Source of the DNA: Baffinella frigidus
Lineage: Eukaryota; Cryptophyceae; Cryptomonadales; Baffinellaceae
Assembly (NCBI GenBank): GCA_026770585.1
Contig: MU646332.1
Location: 1,054,459 to 1,067,955, forward strand
Length of the DNA: 13,497 nt
Direction of reading: 5' to 3'
Shown here piece by piece: positions 10,301 through 13,497 of the stretch. The translations under genes were made by a program, and so were the position numbers. A model generated the notes under the pieces. That model saw only the letters and a program-made list of their open reading frames with translations, was not told the origin of the DNA and did not search any database. The first letter of the stretch is position 1, and the number at the start of each line of letters is the position of its first letter.

Positions 10301-12759
10301 TTTCAGTTGAACCTCTTTCCGCACGAGATCGGAAAGAAAGGGCGCCGGGATACCAGGCGTTGGGAGCCGCGAACGAGGATCGGTGTGTCGAGGTTGTACA
10401 CCCCTTCCGCGAGGAGGACGCTCCGCAAAGCCACTGTGCAGGGGGGCCTGCTTCGACGCGAATTCCTGAACCCATGAACCCTGAACCCTGAACCCTGCAC
10501 CCTGAACCCTGTACCCTGAACCCAGGAAAGGGCGATGGGATACCACGCGCTGCGACCCGCGAACGAGGATCGGTTTGTCGAGATTGTAGATTCCTTCCGC
10601 GAGGAGGATGCGGAGCGTGAGACTCTTGGATCCTTCTTCCTCCACCGCTGCGTCGATCGTCGGAAAGTCGCCCGGGACGCACACCTGTTAGGGTCTAGGG
10701 TGTAAGGTTTAAGGTTTCCGCTTTTGTTTTTCCAAGCGCGCCTGAAAAACCAACACACGTCAAGCTTTTGGAGCCTTGTTCTTCTACCGTTGCATCGATC
10801 GTCGGAAAATCTCCCGGCACGGATACCTGTTGAGGTTGAGTGTTTAGGGTTTAGGGTTTAGGGTTTAGAGTTTAGGGTTTAGGGTTAGGGGTTCAGTTTT
10901 CAGTGTTCAGTGTCCAGTGTCCAGTGTCCAGTGTCCAGTGTTCAGTGTTCAGTGTTCAGTGTCCAGTGTCCAATGTTCAGTGTCCAGGGTGTGCGGTTTC
11001 GGGGTTAGCACCGTTCGACGCAGAAGGAGGTGGTTTCGAGGTTTCGGGTGTAGCGTTCAGGGCGGGAGGTTCAACCGTGCGGCGAAGCAGAAGGTGCATG
11101 GCGTCAGCACCACCCTTCCGATTCCGCGCGTCGCGCAACAGCTCCTGCACCGGCCTGCGCCCCCCCCCCCCGATCAGCACCCGCTTATTTGAAACCCACA
11201 GCACCCGAAACGACCAAATATGTTTACAATACGAGGATTTGACTCCCAATCGAGACGGGGCGAGAAGCCACCTCCTGAGCCAGAACCGCGCGATGAGAAG
11301 ATTTAAGAAGATGCCGAAGAGGGATCCAATGCCATGTCCCCGTTTCGGCCAAGCGAAGGCGCCGGTTGGTCATGTCCCCACATAATTTTCCGTCAAAGGA
11401 CAAGAACTACACCAACTAGCCTGTTGAAAATGCCTTTGCAGACCCATGACCGTCGCAGCCAGTCGATATGGGAGGCCTGCCCCAATCAGTAGTGGGTGCC
11501 CATCGCAAACGCTCTGTCCCAGACTATTTGGGTTCACCAGTTTGGTGAGCCCGGGCTCTTTCCCGCTTCGAAGTTGACAAACTTGTAGCGCCCACCCAGC
11601 ATATCAACTTGAGAAATGCCAGTCAACCCGAGTGAGGCCGAGCTAGAACCCCCTAGAACCCCCCCTGAATTTGTACGGAACACCGAGCATGTCAACTTGA
11701 GAAAAGCCAGTCAACCCGGGCGAGGCAGAGCTAGAACTGATCACCTGCGAACCCTGAACCCTGGACCCTAAACCCTAAACCCTAAACCATGAGGCAAACC
11801 TGCGCAGCCAGTCGACAGGCGAGGCCTGCCCCAAGCGGTAGTGGGTGCCCATGGCAAACGCCAGATCCATTTCCGCGGGCTCCGTTGTGGCCATCTGCCG
11901 GTTGTTGGCGCGCGCTTGCAACACTGCCTGCCCAAGGGGAGCCCCCCCAAAATGTCAGAAAAAAACAACGCGATAAAAAACGCCAGCCGCACGCCAGAGG
12001 AAGAATCTCCGAGATCAAAAGTTGACAGTCGAATGTTGACAGACACGGCCAGGGGGGGAAGCATCGTTGAGCATGCATTTCCGCGGGCTCGGCGGGGGCC
12101 ATCTACCGGTTTTATCTCAGAAAACAAGTTCTAAAACTCGTTTTCTTAAGTCAATTCCCCTACAAATTCGTCAACTTATTCTTTACTCTCCGCATAAGTT
12201 GACGAATTTGTAGAGGAATTGACTTAAGAAAACAAGTTTTGGAACTCGTTTTCTGAGATAAGGTTGTCGACGCGCGCTTGTACCACTGCCTGCCCGCGGG
12301 AAGCGCTTCGTTGAGCATCCGTGGGGGAAATGACACACAGCGGACTACACAGAGATGTCGTGCATACCCCCATAGTGGTTAATGCATAGGACCCTACGGT
12401 TGGCAATCCTTAAGGAGATCGGGTTGTTCCTACGGATACCCTTACCTTTTTTTTGTGGCTGAGCAACCACAAATCCCGTCGTAGCCCGCTGTTGGAGAGA
12501 GATGTGGGACATGGAGGCGTAAAGCATCGAGCGCAGTGCGCGCCCCCTGCGGATATCCTGACCTAGTCTTGGTGACTGAGACATCAAACATCCCTTCGCA
12601 GCCCGCTGATGGAGAGGGGTTCAGAACCTGGAGGCGGAACGCATCGAGCGCAGCGCGTGTCCCGCCCCGTGAGAGCCCCCCCCCCGTTGCACTCACGCGC
12701 ACCTGCCCACCACCCACATCGTATCTTTCATCCACCGCGGACATACGTCTTAGGTGCAT
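366..12759 (-). CDS. Spliced gene for a right-handed parallel beta-helix (pectate-lyase-like) protein, 16 exons
   Basis: Assembled by hand from minus-strand segments bounded by GT donors and CAG or TAG acceptors. Exons: 12759-12703, 11927-11800, 11154-11076, 10684-10544, 9377-9334 or 9289-9246, 8487-8466, 8382-8258, 7175-7064, 6152-6037, 5342-5300, 3949-3787, 2849-2770, 2355-2305, 1593-1488, 851-769, and 506-432 (or 506-366 with TAA). Phases fit at every junction. Predicted about 496 residues. Residues 20-88 hold an MGTHxRLGxxSPV segment; 89-135 hold the VPGDFPTIDAAV entry typical of pectin-esterase-like beta-helices; 158-199 hold a rung; 200-262 look helical (an insertion); 263-480 are Gly-rich rungs such as GGRVELQ and GGALQLTDVTIL. 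No signal peptide or membrane segment is visible, so an intracellular location is inferred. The substrate or partner is unknown and no catalytic residues can be assigned. A functional gene is favoured because the chosen exons keep frame and splice sites while nearby copies do not. Confidence 0.8.
584..744. mobile_element. Foldback (MITE-like) element, family A, in intron 15
   Basis: 161 bp. Terminal inverted repeats of 22 bp (584-605 and 723-744) differ at two positions; the left end reads CCACACAGCGGGCTACGAAG. No clear target duplication. The core (677-695, CCTACCGTAGGGTCCTAGG) is nearly the same as the unit of the triplicated tandem at 7784-7870. Confidence 0.6.
769..851 (-). CDS. Exon 15, beta-helix rung
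   Basis: 83 bp, acceptor CTCTTCCCGCAG|GG with a good pyrimidine tract, donor GCCGAG|GTTCCA, phase 1 in and 0 out. Codes AGSRCLASSCQIRSNA then LNGVISIGGAE. The join with exon 14 (GGGLSVA-G-AGSRCL) and with exon 16 (IGGAE-VMVKGG) both read as rungs. Confidence 0.75.
950..1000 (+). repeat. Interstitial TTTAGGG heptamer array
   Basis: About seven heptamers, mostly TTTAGGG, in intron 14. In transcript sense this is CCCTAAA, about 100 bp upstream of the exon 15 acceptor. Confidence 0.85.
1165..1219 (+). repeat. (GA)n microsatellite
   Basis: Nearly pure purine GA run with a few C interruptions, within intron 14. Confidence 0.9.
1264..1450 (+). repeat. CT / CTGT / CTAT microsatellite
   Basis: CT-rich run passing into about 20 CTGT units and then CTAT units. 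It opens long Ser/Leu/Cys-rich frames that are not genes. Lies just inside the exon 14 donor. Confidence 0.9.
1488..1593 (-). CDS. Exon 14, two rungs
   Basis: 106 bp, acceptor CGTCCGCAG|GT, donor GTCGCAG|GTATAT, phase 0 in and 1 out. Codes VSGSGGTGVGAADGGALQ, then LTDVTILKNKGGGLSVA, textbook parallel beta-helix sequence. An upstream copy starting at 1756 keeps the acceptor but is frameshifted. Confidence 0.85.
1698..1756 (-). pseudogene. Echo of exon 14 (acceptor side)
   Basis: Begins CAG|GTGTCGGGCAGTGGGG exactly like exon 14 but has an indel after ADGGA, giving a stop. Intron 13. Confidence 0.75.
2052..2100 (-). pseudogene. Echo of exon 13 (donor side)
   Basis: Codes VAAGQGSVTTLQSVE and keeps GAG|GTA, but lacks the CAG acceptor of exon 13. 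Confidence 0.7.
2117..2223 (+). repeat. Dispersed ~110-bp repeat, copy 1
   Basis: Runs from TTGGTGCGCCCGGGCTCTTC to GAGGCAGAGCTAG. Other copies: 11541-11646 (direct), 11666-11735 (partial), 6689-6826 and 6941-7050 (reverse). A tail fragment occurs at 2018-2046. Confidence 0.7.
2305..2355 (-). CDS. Exon 13, single rung
   Basis: 51 bp, 17 codons (GVVAAGQGSVATLQSVE), phase 0 in and out, acceptor GCGCCGCAG|GG following a CCTAAACCCTGG stretch, donor GTCGAG|GTATTC. A donor-side echo ends at 2052. Confidence 0.8.
2635..2757 (+). repeat. Minisatellite, GGTGTGCGGAAAC units
   Basis: Two long units (with CCGTCGGTT and CAGTAAAAACAC) flank short units of about 17 bp, each containing GTGTGCGGAAACA. Intron 12. 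The rest of this intron (2356-2634) holds an ACAC run near 2446-2463 and nothing else I recognise. Confidence 0.8.
2770..2849 (-). CDS. Exon 12, beta-helix rung
   Basis: 80 bp, acceptor GGGAGCAG|AC, donor CAGCAG|GTCTGC, phase 1 in and 0 out. Codes GNVVGAASRGGMLSLSG then CVVSASIQQ. With exons 11 and 13 the protein reads ...DACTI-D-GNVVGAA...SIQQ-GVVAAGQG, a continuous helix. No echo noticed. Confidence 0.75.
3555..3632 (-). pseudogene. Echo of exon 11 (donor side)
   Basis: Codes GVGLVTLPRASISADASTI and retains CTATCG|GTACG, matching the end of exon 11. A still shorter echo of the same boundary is at 3313-3326. Confidence 0.75.
3716..3776 (+). repeat. Heptamer array of CGTCAAC type
   Basis: About eight 7-bp units (GTCAACC, GTCAAAC, GTCAAGC and similar) just after the exon 11 donor in transcript sense. 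Same period as the TTTAGGG arrays but a different sequence. Confidence 0.65.
3787..3949 (-). CDS. Exon 11, longest beta-helix exon
   Basis: 163 bp, acceptor GTGAACAG|GC, donor CTATCG|GTACGT, phase 0 in and 1 out. Codes ARLVNTTLDKC, then GGVVASKGGRVELQGAEV, then GVGLVTLPGASFSADACTI: about three turns with the usual Gly, Val and polar ladder pattern. Acceptor-side echo at 4742-4794; donor-side echoes ending at 3555 and near 3317. Confidence 0.85.
4202..4711. mobile_element. Nonautonomous foldback transposon, 510 bp
   Basis: Terminal inverted repeats (4202 onward, and 4711 backward) begin GAGGCCGGGTCATGGGAACA and extend roughly 190-200 bp with few mismatches. The left arm carries about 40 bp extra near 4370-4408. 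The flanks are TGGCT on both sides (4197-4201 and 4712-4716), a 5-bp target duplication (or 6 bp CTGGCT if the terminal C is shared). No transposase is encoded. Sits in intron 10 between exon 11 and its echo. Confidence 0.9.
4742..4794 (-). pseudogene. Echo of exon 11 (acceptor side)
   Basis: Keeps CAG|GCGCGCCT and codes ARLVNTTLDKCHAGG before losing similarity in a C run. Confidence 0.75.
4956..5007. repeat. Inverted repeat, 11-bp stem
   Basis: GATTTGTACCA and TGGTACAAATC with a 30-nt spacer, in intron 10. The rest of 4795-5070 shows no recognisable gene; an open minus-strand frame of 93 codons has no motif. Confidence 0.6.
5078..5290 (+). repeat. Largest TTTAGGG/TTCAGGG array
   Basis: About 30 heptamers, pure TTTAGGG at the left and mixed with TTCAGGG to the right, ending next to the exon 10 donor. 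No flanking telomeric structure, so interstitial. Confidence 0.9.
5300..5342 (-). CDS. Exon 10, short rung
   Basis: 43 bp, acceptor GGGTGCAG|GT, donor GGAGTG|GTCTGC, phase 2 in and 0 out. Codes SECGVGALAARTGV. Joined to exons 9 and 11 it gives an uninterrupted turn (HDCTL-R-SECGVG...RTGV-ARLVNTTL). About 27 bp of the exon recur in inverted orientation at 5469-5494. Confidence 0.7.
5320..5494. repeat. Inverted repeat made from exon 10
   Basis: AGGCCCCGACACCGCATTC at 5320-5338 recurs as its reverse complement at 5476-5494; with the adjacent bases the arms are about 26 bp with one mismatch. The left arm lies inside exon 10, so the right arm is an inverted exon copy. The intervening bases include GATGCAGGAACTGTGTTGA, repeated directly at 5541-5559 (reverse sense). 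Confidence 0.75.
5665..5710 (-). pseudogene. Echo of exon 9 (donor side, distal)
   Basis: Codes VCGGYMVLQNCTL and keeps CTCCG|GTCACT; about 26 bp across the boundary are identical to the exon 9 end. Confidence 0.75.
5738..5826 (+). repeat. Heptamer array of TTTCGGG type
   Basis: About twelve units of TTTCGGG, TTTTCGG and GTATCGG. Same 7-bp spacing as the telomere-like arrays but with CG in place of AG. Confidence 0.8.
5833..5910 (-). pseudogene. Echo of exon 9 (donor side, proximal)
   Basis: Codes AEDAWPSVVEVCEGSLVL and HDCTL, almost identical to exon 9, and keeps CTCCG|GTGTCC. The upstream half of the exon and its acceptor are absent. Confidence 0.8.
6037..6152 (-). CDS. Exon 9, helix end and beta-helix rung
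   Basis: 116 bp, acceptor GGGGCAG|GT, donor CTCCG|GTCACT, phase 0 in and 2 out. First half (VEEALKKQAKDQRDAPEDAW) is charged and helical; second half (VVEVCEGSLVLHDCTL) is a typical rung. Two donor-side copies lie downstream and preserve the DCTLR|GT boundary. Confidence 0.8.
6609..6689 (-). pseudogene. Echo of exon 8 (donor side, distal)
   Basis: Codes AAAGASIDEATAALAAYHLA then RK, but the donor is changed to AAG|GAG. Confidence 0.8.
6860..6940 (-). pseudogene. Echo of exon 8 (donor side, proximal)
   Basis: Codes AAGASIDEATAALAAYHLAM and keeps AAG|GTTCGA; there is no acceptor at its upstream edge. Confidence 0.8.
6941..7050 (-). repeat. Dispersed ~110-bp repeat, reverse copy
   Basis: GGTTGGCCGACTATTCCCAA through GGTGAGCCCGAATACACAGA, the reverse complement pattern of copy 1. 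A related reverse copy spans 6689-6826. Confidence 0.65.
7064..7175 (-). CDS. Exon 8, start of helical insertion
   Basis: 112 bp, acceptor CAAACAG|GC after a G/T-rich heptamer array (C/A-rich in transcript sense), donor CGCAAG|GTCTGA, phase 2 in and 0 out. Codes QMLASAGITVVEGGG, an Ala-rich run, then SIDEAKAALAAYHLSRK, which looks alpha-helical. Exon 9 continues the helix in frame. Partial copies occur at 7265-7312, 6860-6940 and 6609-6689. Confidence 0.8.
7185..7262 (+). repeat. Heptamer array of TTTGGGG type next to exon 8 acceptor
   Basis: Degenerate TTTTGGG, TTTGGGG and TTCAGGG units starting 7 bp from the exon 8 acceptor. Confidence 0.75.
7265..7312 (-). pseudogene. Echo of exon 8 (acceptor side)
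   Basis: Begins CTGCAG|GCAAATGCTGGCGTC and codes QMLASAGITTVEGGG, then runs into heptamer sequence. Confidence 0.8.
7318..7490 (+). repeat. TTTAGGG / TTTTGGG / TTCAGGG array
   Basis: Three sub-blocks: TTTAGGG at the left, TTTTGGG in the middle (7334-7380), and about twelve near-perfect TTCAGGG units at 7407-7475. Confidence 0.9.
7695..7766. repeat. Inverted repeat, 19-bp arms
   Basis: ACAGGTTATGAGTCTGTTC and GAACAGGCTCACAACCTGT pair with two mismatches. A related pair spans about 8181-8258, its right arm covering the exon 7 donor. Confidence 0.7.
7784..7871 (+). repeat. 29-bp tandem repeat, three copies
   Basis: Unit contains CCTACCGTAGGGGTCCTAGG; copies are essentially identical, so recent. 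The unit matches the core of foldback family A (677-695). Confidence 0.85.
8258..8382 (-). CDS. Exon 7, beta-helix rung plus loop
   Basis: 125 bp, acceptor CTTACCCAG|GC directly after a CCCTAAA-type stretch, donor TATAG|GTTGTG, phase 0 in and 2 out. Codes AHVVLRGLVLHHALIDG and a loop ending RETRGLY. The exon end and donor are echoed four more times downstream in intron 7, and the exon start is echoed once upstream with a mutated acceptor. Confidence 0.8.
8366..8715 (+). repeat. Tandem duplication, about 165 to 190 bp, two copies
   Basis: 8366-8525 and 8527-8715 share CCCCGTAGGACCACGT, then a heptamer block, then CGCCCCCACCCCCGATTTAC, then a GAAACG(G/T)(T/G)TCTCTCGCA segment. Each contains the start of exon 7 and candidate exon 6 sequence. 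The second copy's exon 7 start (8527-8543, AYVVLRG) has ATG in place of the CAG acceptor. Confidence 0.8.
8466..8487 (-). CDS. Exon 6, 22-bp microexon (candidate)
   Basis: Acceptor CGTTTCAG|GG, donor GGGGGC|GTTTGA, phase 2 in and 0 out, coding AWIGGGG. Chosen because exon 5 ends in phase 2 and exon 7 starts in phase 0, so a linking exon is required. The resulting join (LV-R-AWIGGGG-AHVVLRG) reads like a beta-helix turn. The core ATCGGGGGTGGGGGC recurs several times between 8430 and 8680, so another copy could be the real one. Confidence 0.45.
8763..9155 (-). repeat. 26-bp minisatellite resembling a 3' splice site
   Basis: About nine units (8768-9001) and three more (9078-9155). In transcript sense the unit is close to CACACTCTATTCTCGCAGGA plus ACATCC. 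A duplicated block (about 9002-9062 and 9160-9220), coding VVDE.FVRSP.G.HPGISQ, ends in the same TTTCGCAGG sequence and bounds the array. The unit is not a multiple of three, which argues against coding. Confidence 0.9.
9246..9289 (-). CDS. Exon 5, alternative copy b
   Basis: 44 bp, acceptor CGGCAG|AT, donor GTGAG|GTACGG. It differs from copy a at the protein level by one residue (EVELV instead of EVKLV). Reading straight through the donor stays open into the 26-bp repeat, which is why a long minus-strand ORF appears here; that read-through is probably intronic. Confidence 0.6.
9334..9377 (-). CDS. Exon 5, alternative copy a
   Basis: 44 bp, acceptor TGGCAG|AT, donor GTGCG|GTACGG, phase 0 in and 2 out. 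Fourteen codons (ILEKAPDAKEVKLV) continue the first helix turn after exon 4. Copy b (9246-9289) has the same length, phase and intact sites. Because 44 is not a multiple of 3, including both would break the frame, so at most one is used per transcript. Confidence 0.6.
9560..9603 (-). pseudogene. Echo of exon 5 (whole, broken)
   Basis: 44 bp, keeps GTGAG|GTACC but the acceptor reads AGG, and the upstream frame has a stop. Confidence 0.7.
9689..9732 (-). pseudogene. Echo of exon 5 (whole, broken acceptor)
   Basis: 44 bp, codes ILDRARGANEVQLV, keeps GTGAG|GTACGG, but the acceptor is CAT in place of CAG. Confidence 0.75.
9789..9949. mobile_element. MITE, 161 bp, with GATT target duplication
   Basis: Arms begin TCATCCGGTCAGGTATTTAA and pair over about 65 bp with some mismatches. 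Flanks are GATT at 9785-9788 and 9950-9953. A+T-rich relative to the surroundings. No coding capacity. Intron 4. Confidence 0.9.
10036..10058. repeat. Perfect 9-bp hairpin
   Basis: GGTCTCCTC and GAGGAGACC with a 5-nt loop, inside a segment (10021-10142) whose edges resemble the CTAGCTCTG / CAGAGCTA ends of the dispersed repeat. Confidence 0.6.
10161..10210 (-). pseudogene. Echo of exon 4 (donor side, distal)
   Basis: Codes GVYNLDRPILVRGSQRL and keeps CTG|GTCTCC. Confidence 0.75.
10214..10271. repeat. Hairpin, 13-bp stem, next to an exon 4 echo
   Basis: TTTGCTATCTTAG and CTAAGATAGCAAA are perfect inverted repeats with a 32-nt spacer. The left edge is where similarity to exon 4 ends. Confidence 0.7.
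10354..10432 (-). pseudogene. Echo of exon 4 (donor side, proximal)
   Basis: Codes LLAEGVYNLDTPILVRGSQR and keeps CTG|GTATCC. Confidence 0.8.
10465..10523 (-). repeat. Heptamer array, CCCTGAA orientation
   Basis: About eight units, mostly CCCTGAA on plus (TTCAGGG on minus), just after the exon 4 donor. Orientation is opposite to the arrays near the acceptors. Confidence 0.85.
10544..10684 (-). CDS. Exon 4, entry of the beta-helix
   Basis: 141 bp, exactly 47 codons, phase 0 in and out, acceptor TAACAG|GT, donor GTG|GTATCC. Residues 89-135 include VPGDFPTIDAAVEEEG and then ILLAEG.YNL..PILVRGSQR. This is the usual N-terminal cap and first turns of pectin-esterase-like and NosD-like right-handed beta-helices. 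An acceptor-side echo (from 10826) and two donor-side echoes (10354 and 10161 ends) support both exon borders, because similarity to the intact exon continues through the splice sites. Confidence 0.85.
10757..10826 (-). pseudogene. Echo of exon 4 (acceptor side)
   Basis: Begins CAACAG|GTATCC and codes VSVPGDFPTIDATVEEQGSK, then diverges after SLT. Confidence 0.8.
10838..10893 (+). repeat. TTTAGGG array upstream of the exon 4 echo
   Basis: About seven TTTAGGG units, one ending in TTAGGGG, in intron 3. Confidence 0.85.
10893..10990 (+). repeat. Heptamer array of TTCAGTG / TCCAGTG type
   Basis: Fourteen consecutive 7-bp units (CAGTGTT, CAGTGTC, one CAATGTT) continuing without a break from the TTTAGGG array. 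The period is preserved while the sequence has changed. Confidence 0.85.
11076..11154 (-). CDS. Exon 3
   Basis: 79 bp, acceptor GCGCAG|GC, donor ACG|GTTGAA, phase 2 in and 0 out. Codes for a basic, probably helical stretch (ELLRDARNRKGG...LLLRR, residues 63-88) linking the MGTH segment to the beta-helix. No echo of this exon was noticed in the window. A nearer internal acceptor (start at 11144) would break the phase with exon 2. Confidence 0.7.
11451..11515 (-). pseudogene. Echo of exon 2 (donor side)
   Basis: Codes RAFAMGTHY, stop, LGQASHIDWLR and retains CGACG|GTCATG. The in-frame TGA shows it is not used as an exon. Confidence 0.8.
11541..11735 (+). repeat. Dispersed ~110-bp repeat, one full and one partial copy in tandem
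   Basis: 11541-11646 parallels 2117-2223; 11666-11735 repeats the second half, ending GAGGCAGAGCTAG. Confidence 0.7.
11746..11792 (-). repeat. Heptamer array, CCCTAAA orientation
   Basis: Five to six units (CCCTGAA, CCCTGGA, CCCTAAA) ending 8 bp from the exon 2 donor. Confidence 0.85.
11800..11927 (-). CDS. Exon 2, MGTH motif exon
   Basis: 128 bp, acceptor GGGCAG|GC, donor CGCAG|GTTTGC, phase 0 in and 2 out. It encodes residues 20-61, including AFAMGTHYRLGQASPV. From memory, similar MGTHxRLGxxSP segments occur ahead of beta-helix domains in algal proteins of unknown function; I could not verify this. Two partial copies flank it: a donor-side one with an in-frame stop (near 11451-11515) and an acceptor-side one broken by an inserted element (12075-12289). 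Confidence 0.75.
12075..12289 (-). pseudogene. Echo of exon 2 (acceptor side), split by a MITE
   Basis: 12262-12289 begins GGGCAG|GCAGTGG and codes AVVQARVD; 12075-12111 continues with MAPAEPAEMHA, matching MATTEPAEMDL of exon 2. The two parts are separated by the element at 12112-12261. Confidence 0.8.
12112..12261. mobile_element. MITE, 150 bp, with GGTT target duplication and known empty site
   Basis: Arms begin TTATCTCAGAAAAC and pair over about 65 bp. Flanks are GGTT at 12108-12111 and 12262-12265. Exon 2 has the uninterrupted sequence CCGGTTGTTGGCGCGCG with a single GGTT, so the insertion followed the exon duplication. Confidence 0.95.
12334..12495. mobile_element. Foldback element, family A, degenerate copy
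   Basis: ACACAGCGGACTAC at the left and GTAGCCCGCTGTT at the right pair with about one mismatch, and both match the ends of the element at 584-744. A CCTACGG core is present near 12390 and 12430. Confidence 0.5.
12483..12665 (-). repeat. Tandem duplication of about 115 bp
   Basis: 12483-12545 and 12600-12665 share CAGCCCGCTG.TGGAGAG and GCATCGAGCGCAG.GCG. They keep a minus-strand frame open (ALDAFRLQ and ALDALRLH), but I see no conserved domain. Confidence 0.7.
12703..12759 (-). CDS. Exon 1 (tentative start exon)
   Basis: Nineteen codons from an ATG at 12759, with a second in-frame ATG at 12744, ending GGGCAG|GTGCGC. It ends in phase 0, as exon 2 needs. The frame stays open upstream of the ATG, so the true start could be further up or in an unseen exon. 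A second copy of the donor and following intron sequence lies upstream near 12834-12848, which weakens the choice. No promoter element is recognised. Confidence 0.35.
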
Positions 12760-12884
12760 CGAGTTGCCTACCGCGTGGGTTGGGTGTGCAGTCTGTCCGC
12801 CCGAGAGCCCCCCTCCTGTCACACGCACGCGCACCTGCCCATCACGTTGAGGGTTTCAACCCTACAACCGAAACCCTGGACATA

Positions 12885-12955
12885 ATCCTGAAACCCTAAA
12901 CCCTCAAATCCAAACACTAAACACTGAACCATGGACCCTGGACCCTGAACCAGAT
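12885..12955 (-). repeat. Heptamer array, CCCTAAA/CCCTGAA orientation, degenerate
   Basis: About eight loose units upstream of the gene. Confidence 0.7.

Positions 12956-13497
<542 letters not shown>

Noticed and set aside
366-12759. Whole region as a dead pseudogene cluster
   Set aside because: The chosen exon set has no stop or frameshift and consistent splice sites, while the decay is concentrated in the extra copies.
12442-12834. 130-codon minus-strand ORF as a separate gene
   Set aside because: Made of tandem duplications with foldback ends; no domain seen. Only the tentative exon 1 is used.

Overview
This looks like eukaryotic nuclear DNA. Long interstitial arrays of the plant/green-algal telomere heptamer (TTTAGGG and variants), short exons with GT...AG boundaries, microsatellites and MITE-like foldback elements make up most of the window, and there is no bacterial-style gene packing. 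The style fits a repeat-rich unicellular alga; a marine green alga is my guess, but chromerid, dinoflagellate or other algal origins are not excluded.

No long open reading frame is a convincing gene. Instead, minus-strand reading recovers one spliced gene running right to left across nearly the whole window (about 12759 down to 432 or 366). I placed 16 short exons (22 to 163 bp, the last possibly 141 bp). Every modelled intron starts GT and ends CAG, except the last, which ends TAG. The reading phase carries correctly through all 15 junctions, giving about 496 codons if the last exon ends at the TAA at 366-368. The predicted protein has a short N-terminal region with an MGTHxRLGxxSPV segment, then a pectin-esterase-like VPGDFPTIDAAV entry into a right-handed parallel beta-helix, a helical insertion (exons 8-9), and a long run of beta-helix rungs to the end. 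Exon 1 and the 3' end are the weak parts.

The introns are the most unusual part. Most exons are accompanied by decayed partial copies ('exon echoes'). Copies of the acceptor side lie upstream of the exon and copies of the donor side lie downstream. Exon 5 has four copies, two with intact splice sites and the same 44-bp length, so they could only be used one at a time. Heptamer arrays often sit directly against the 3' splice sites.

Three clean nonautonomous inverted-repeat elements sit in introns or in an echo: 510 bp with TGGCT duplication, 161 bp with GATT, and 150 bp with GGTT. The 150-bp one has its empty site preserved in exon 2. Other content includes a 26-bp minisatellite that repeats a 3'-splice-like sequence, a dispersed repeat of about 110 bp in both orientations, a second foldback family (584-744, 12334-12495), microsatellites, and a terminal run of 101 C that is probably an assembly or sequencing artefact. 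I saw no tRNA, rRNA, CRISPR array or second protein-coding gene.
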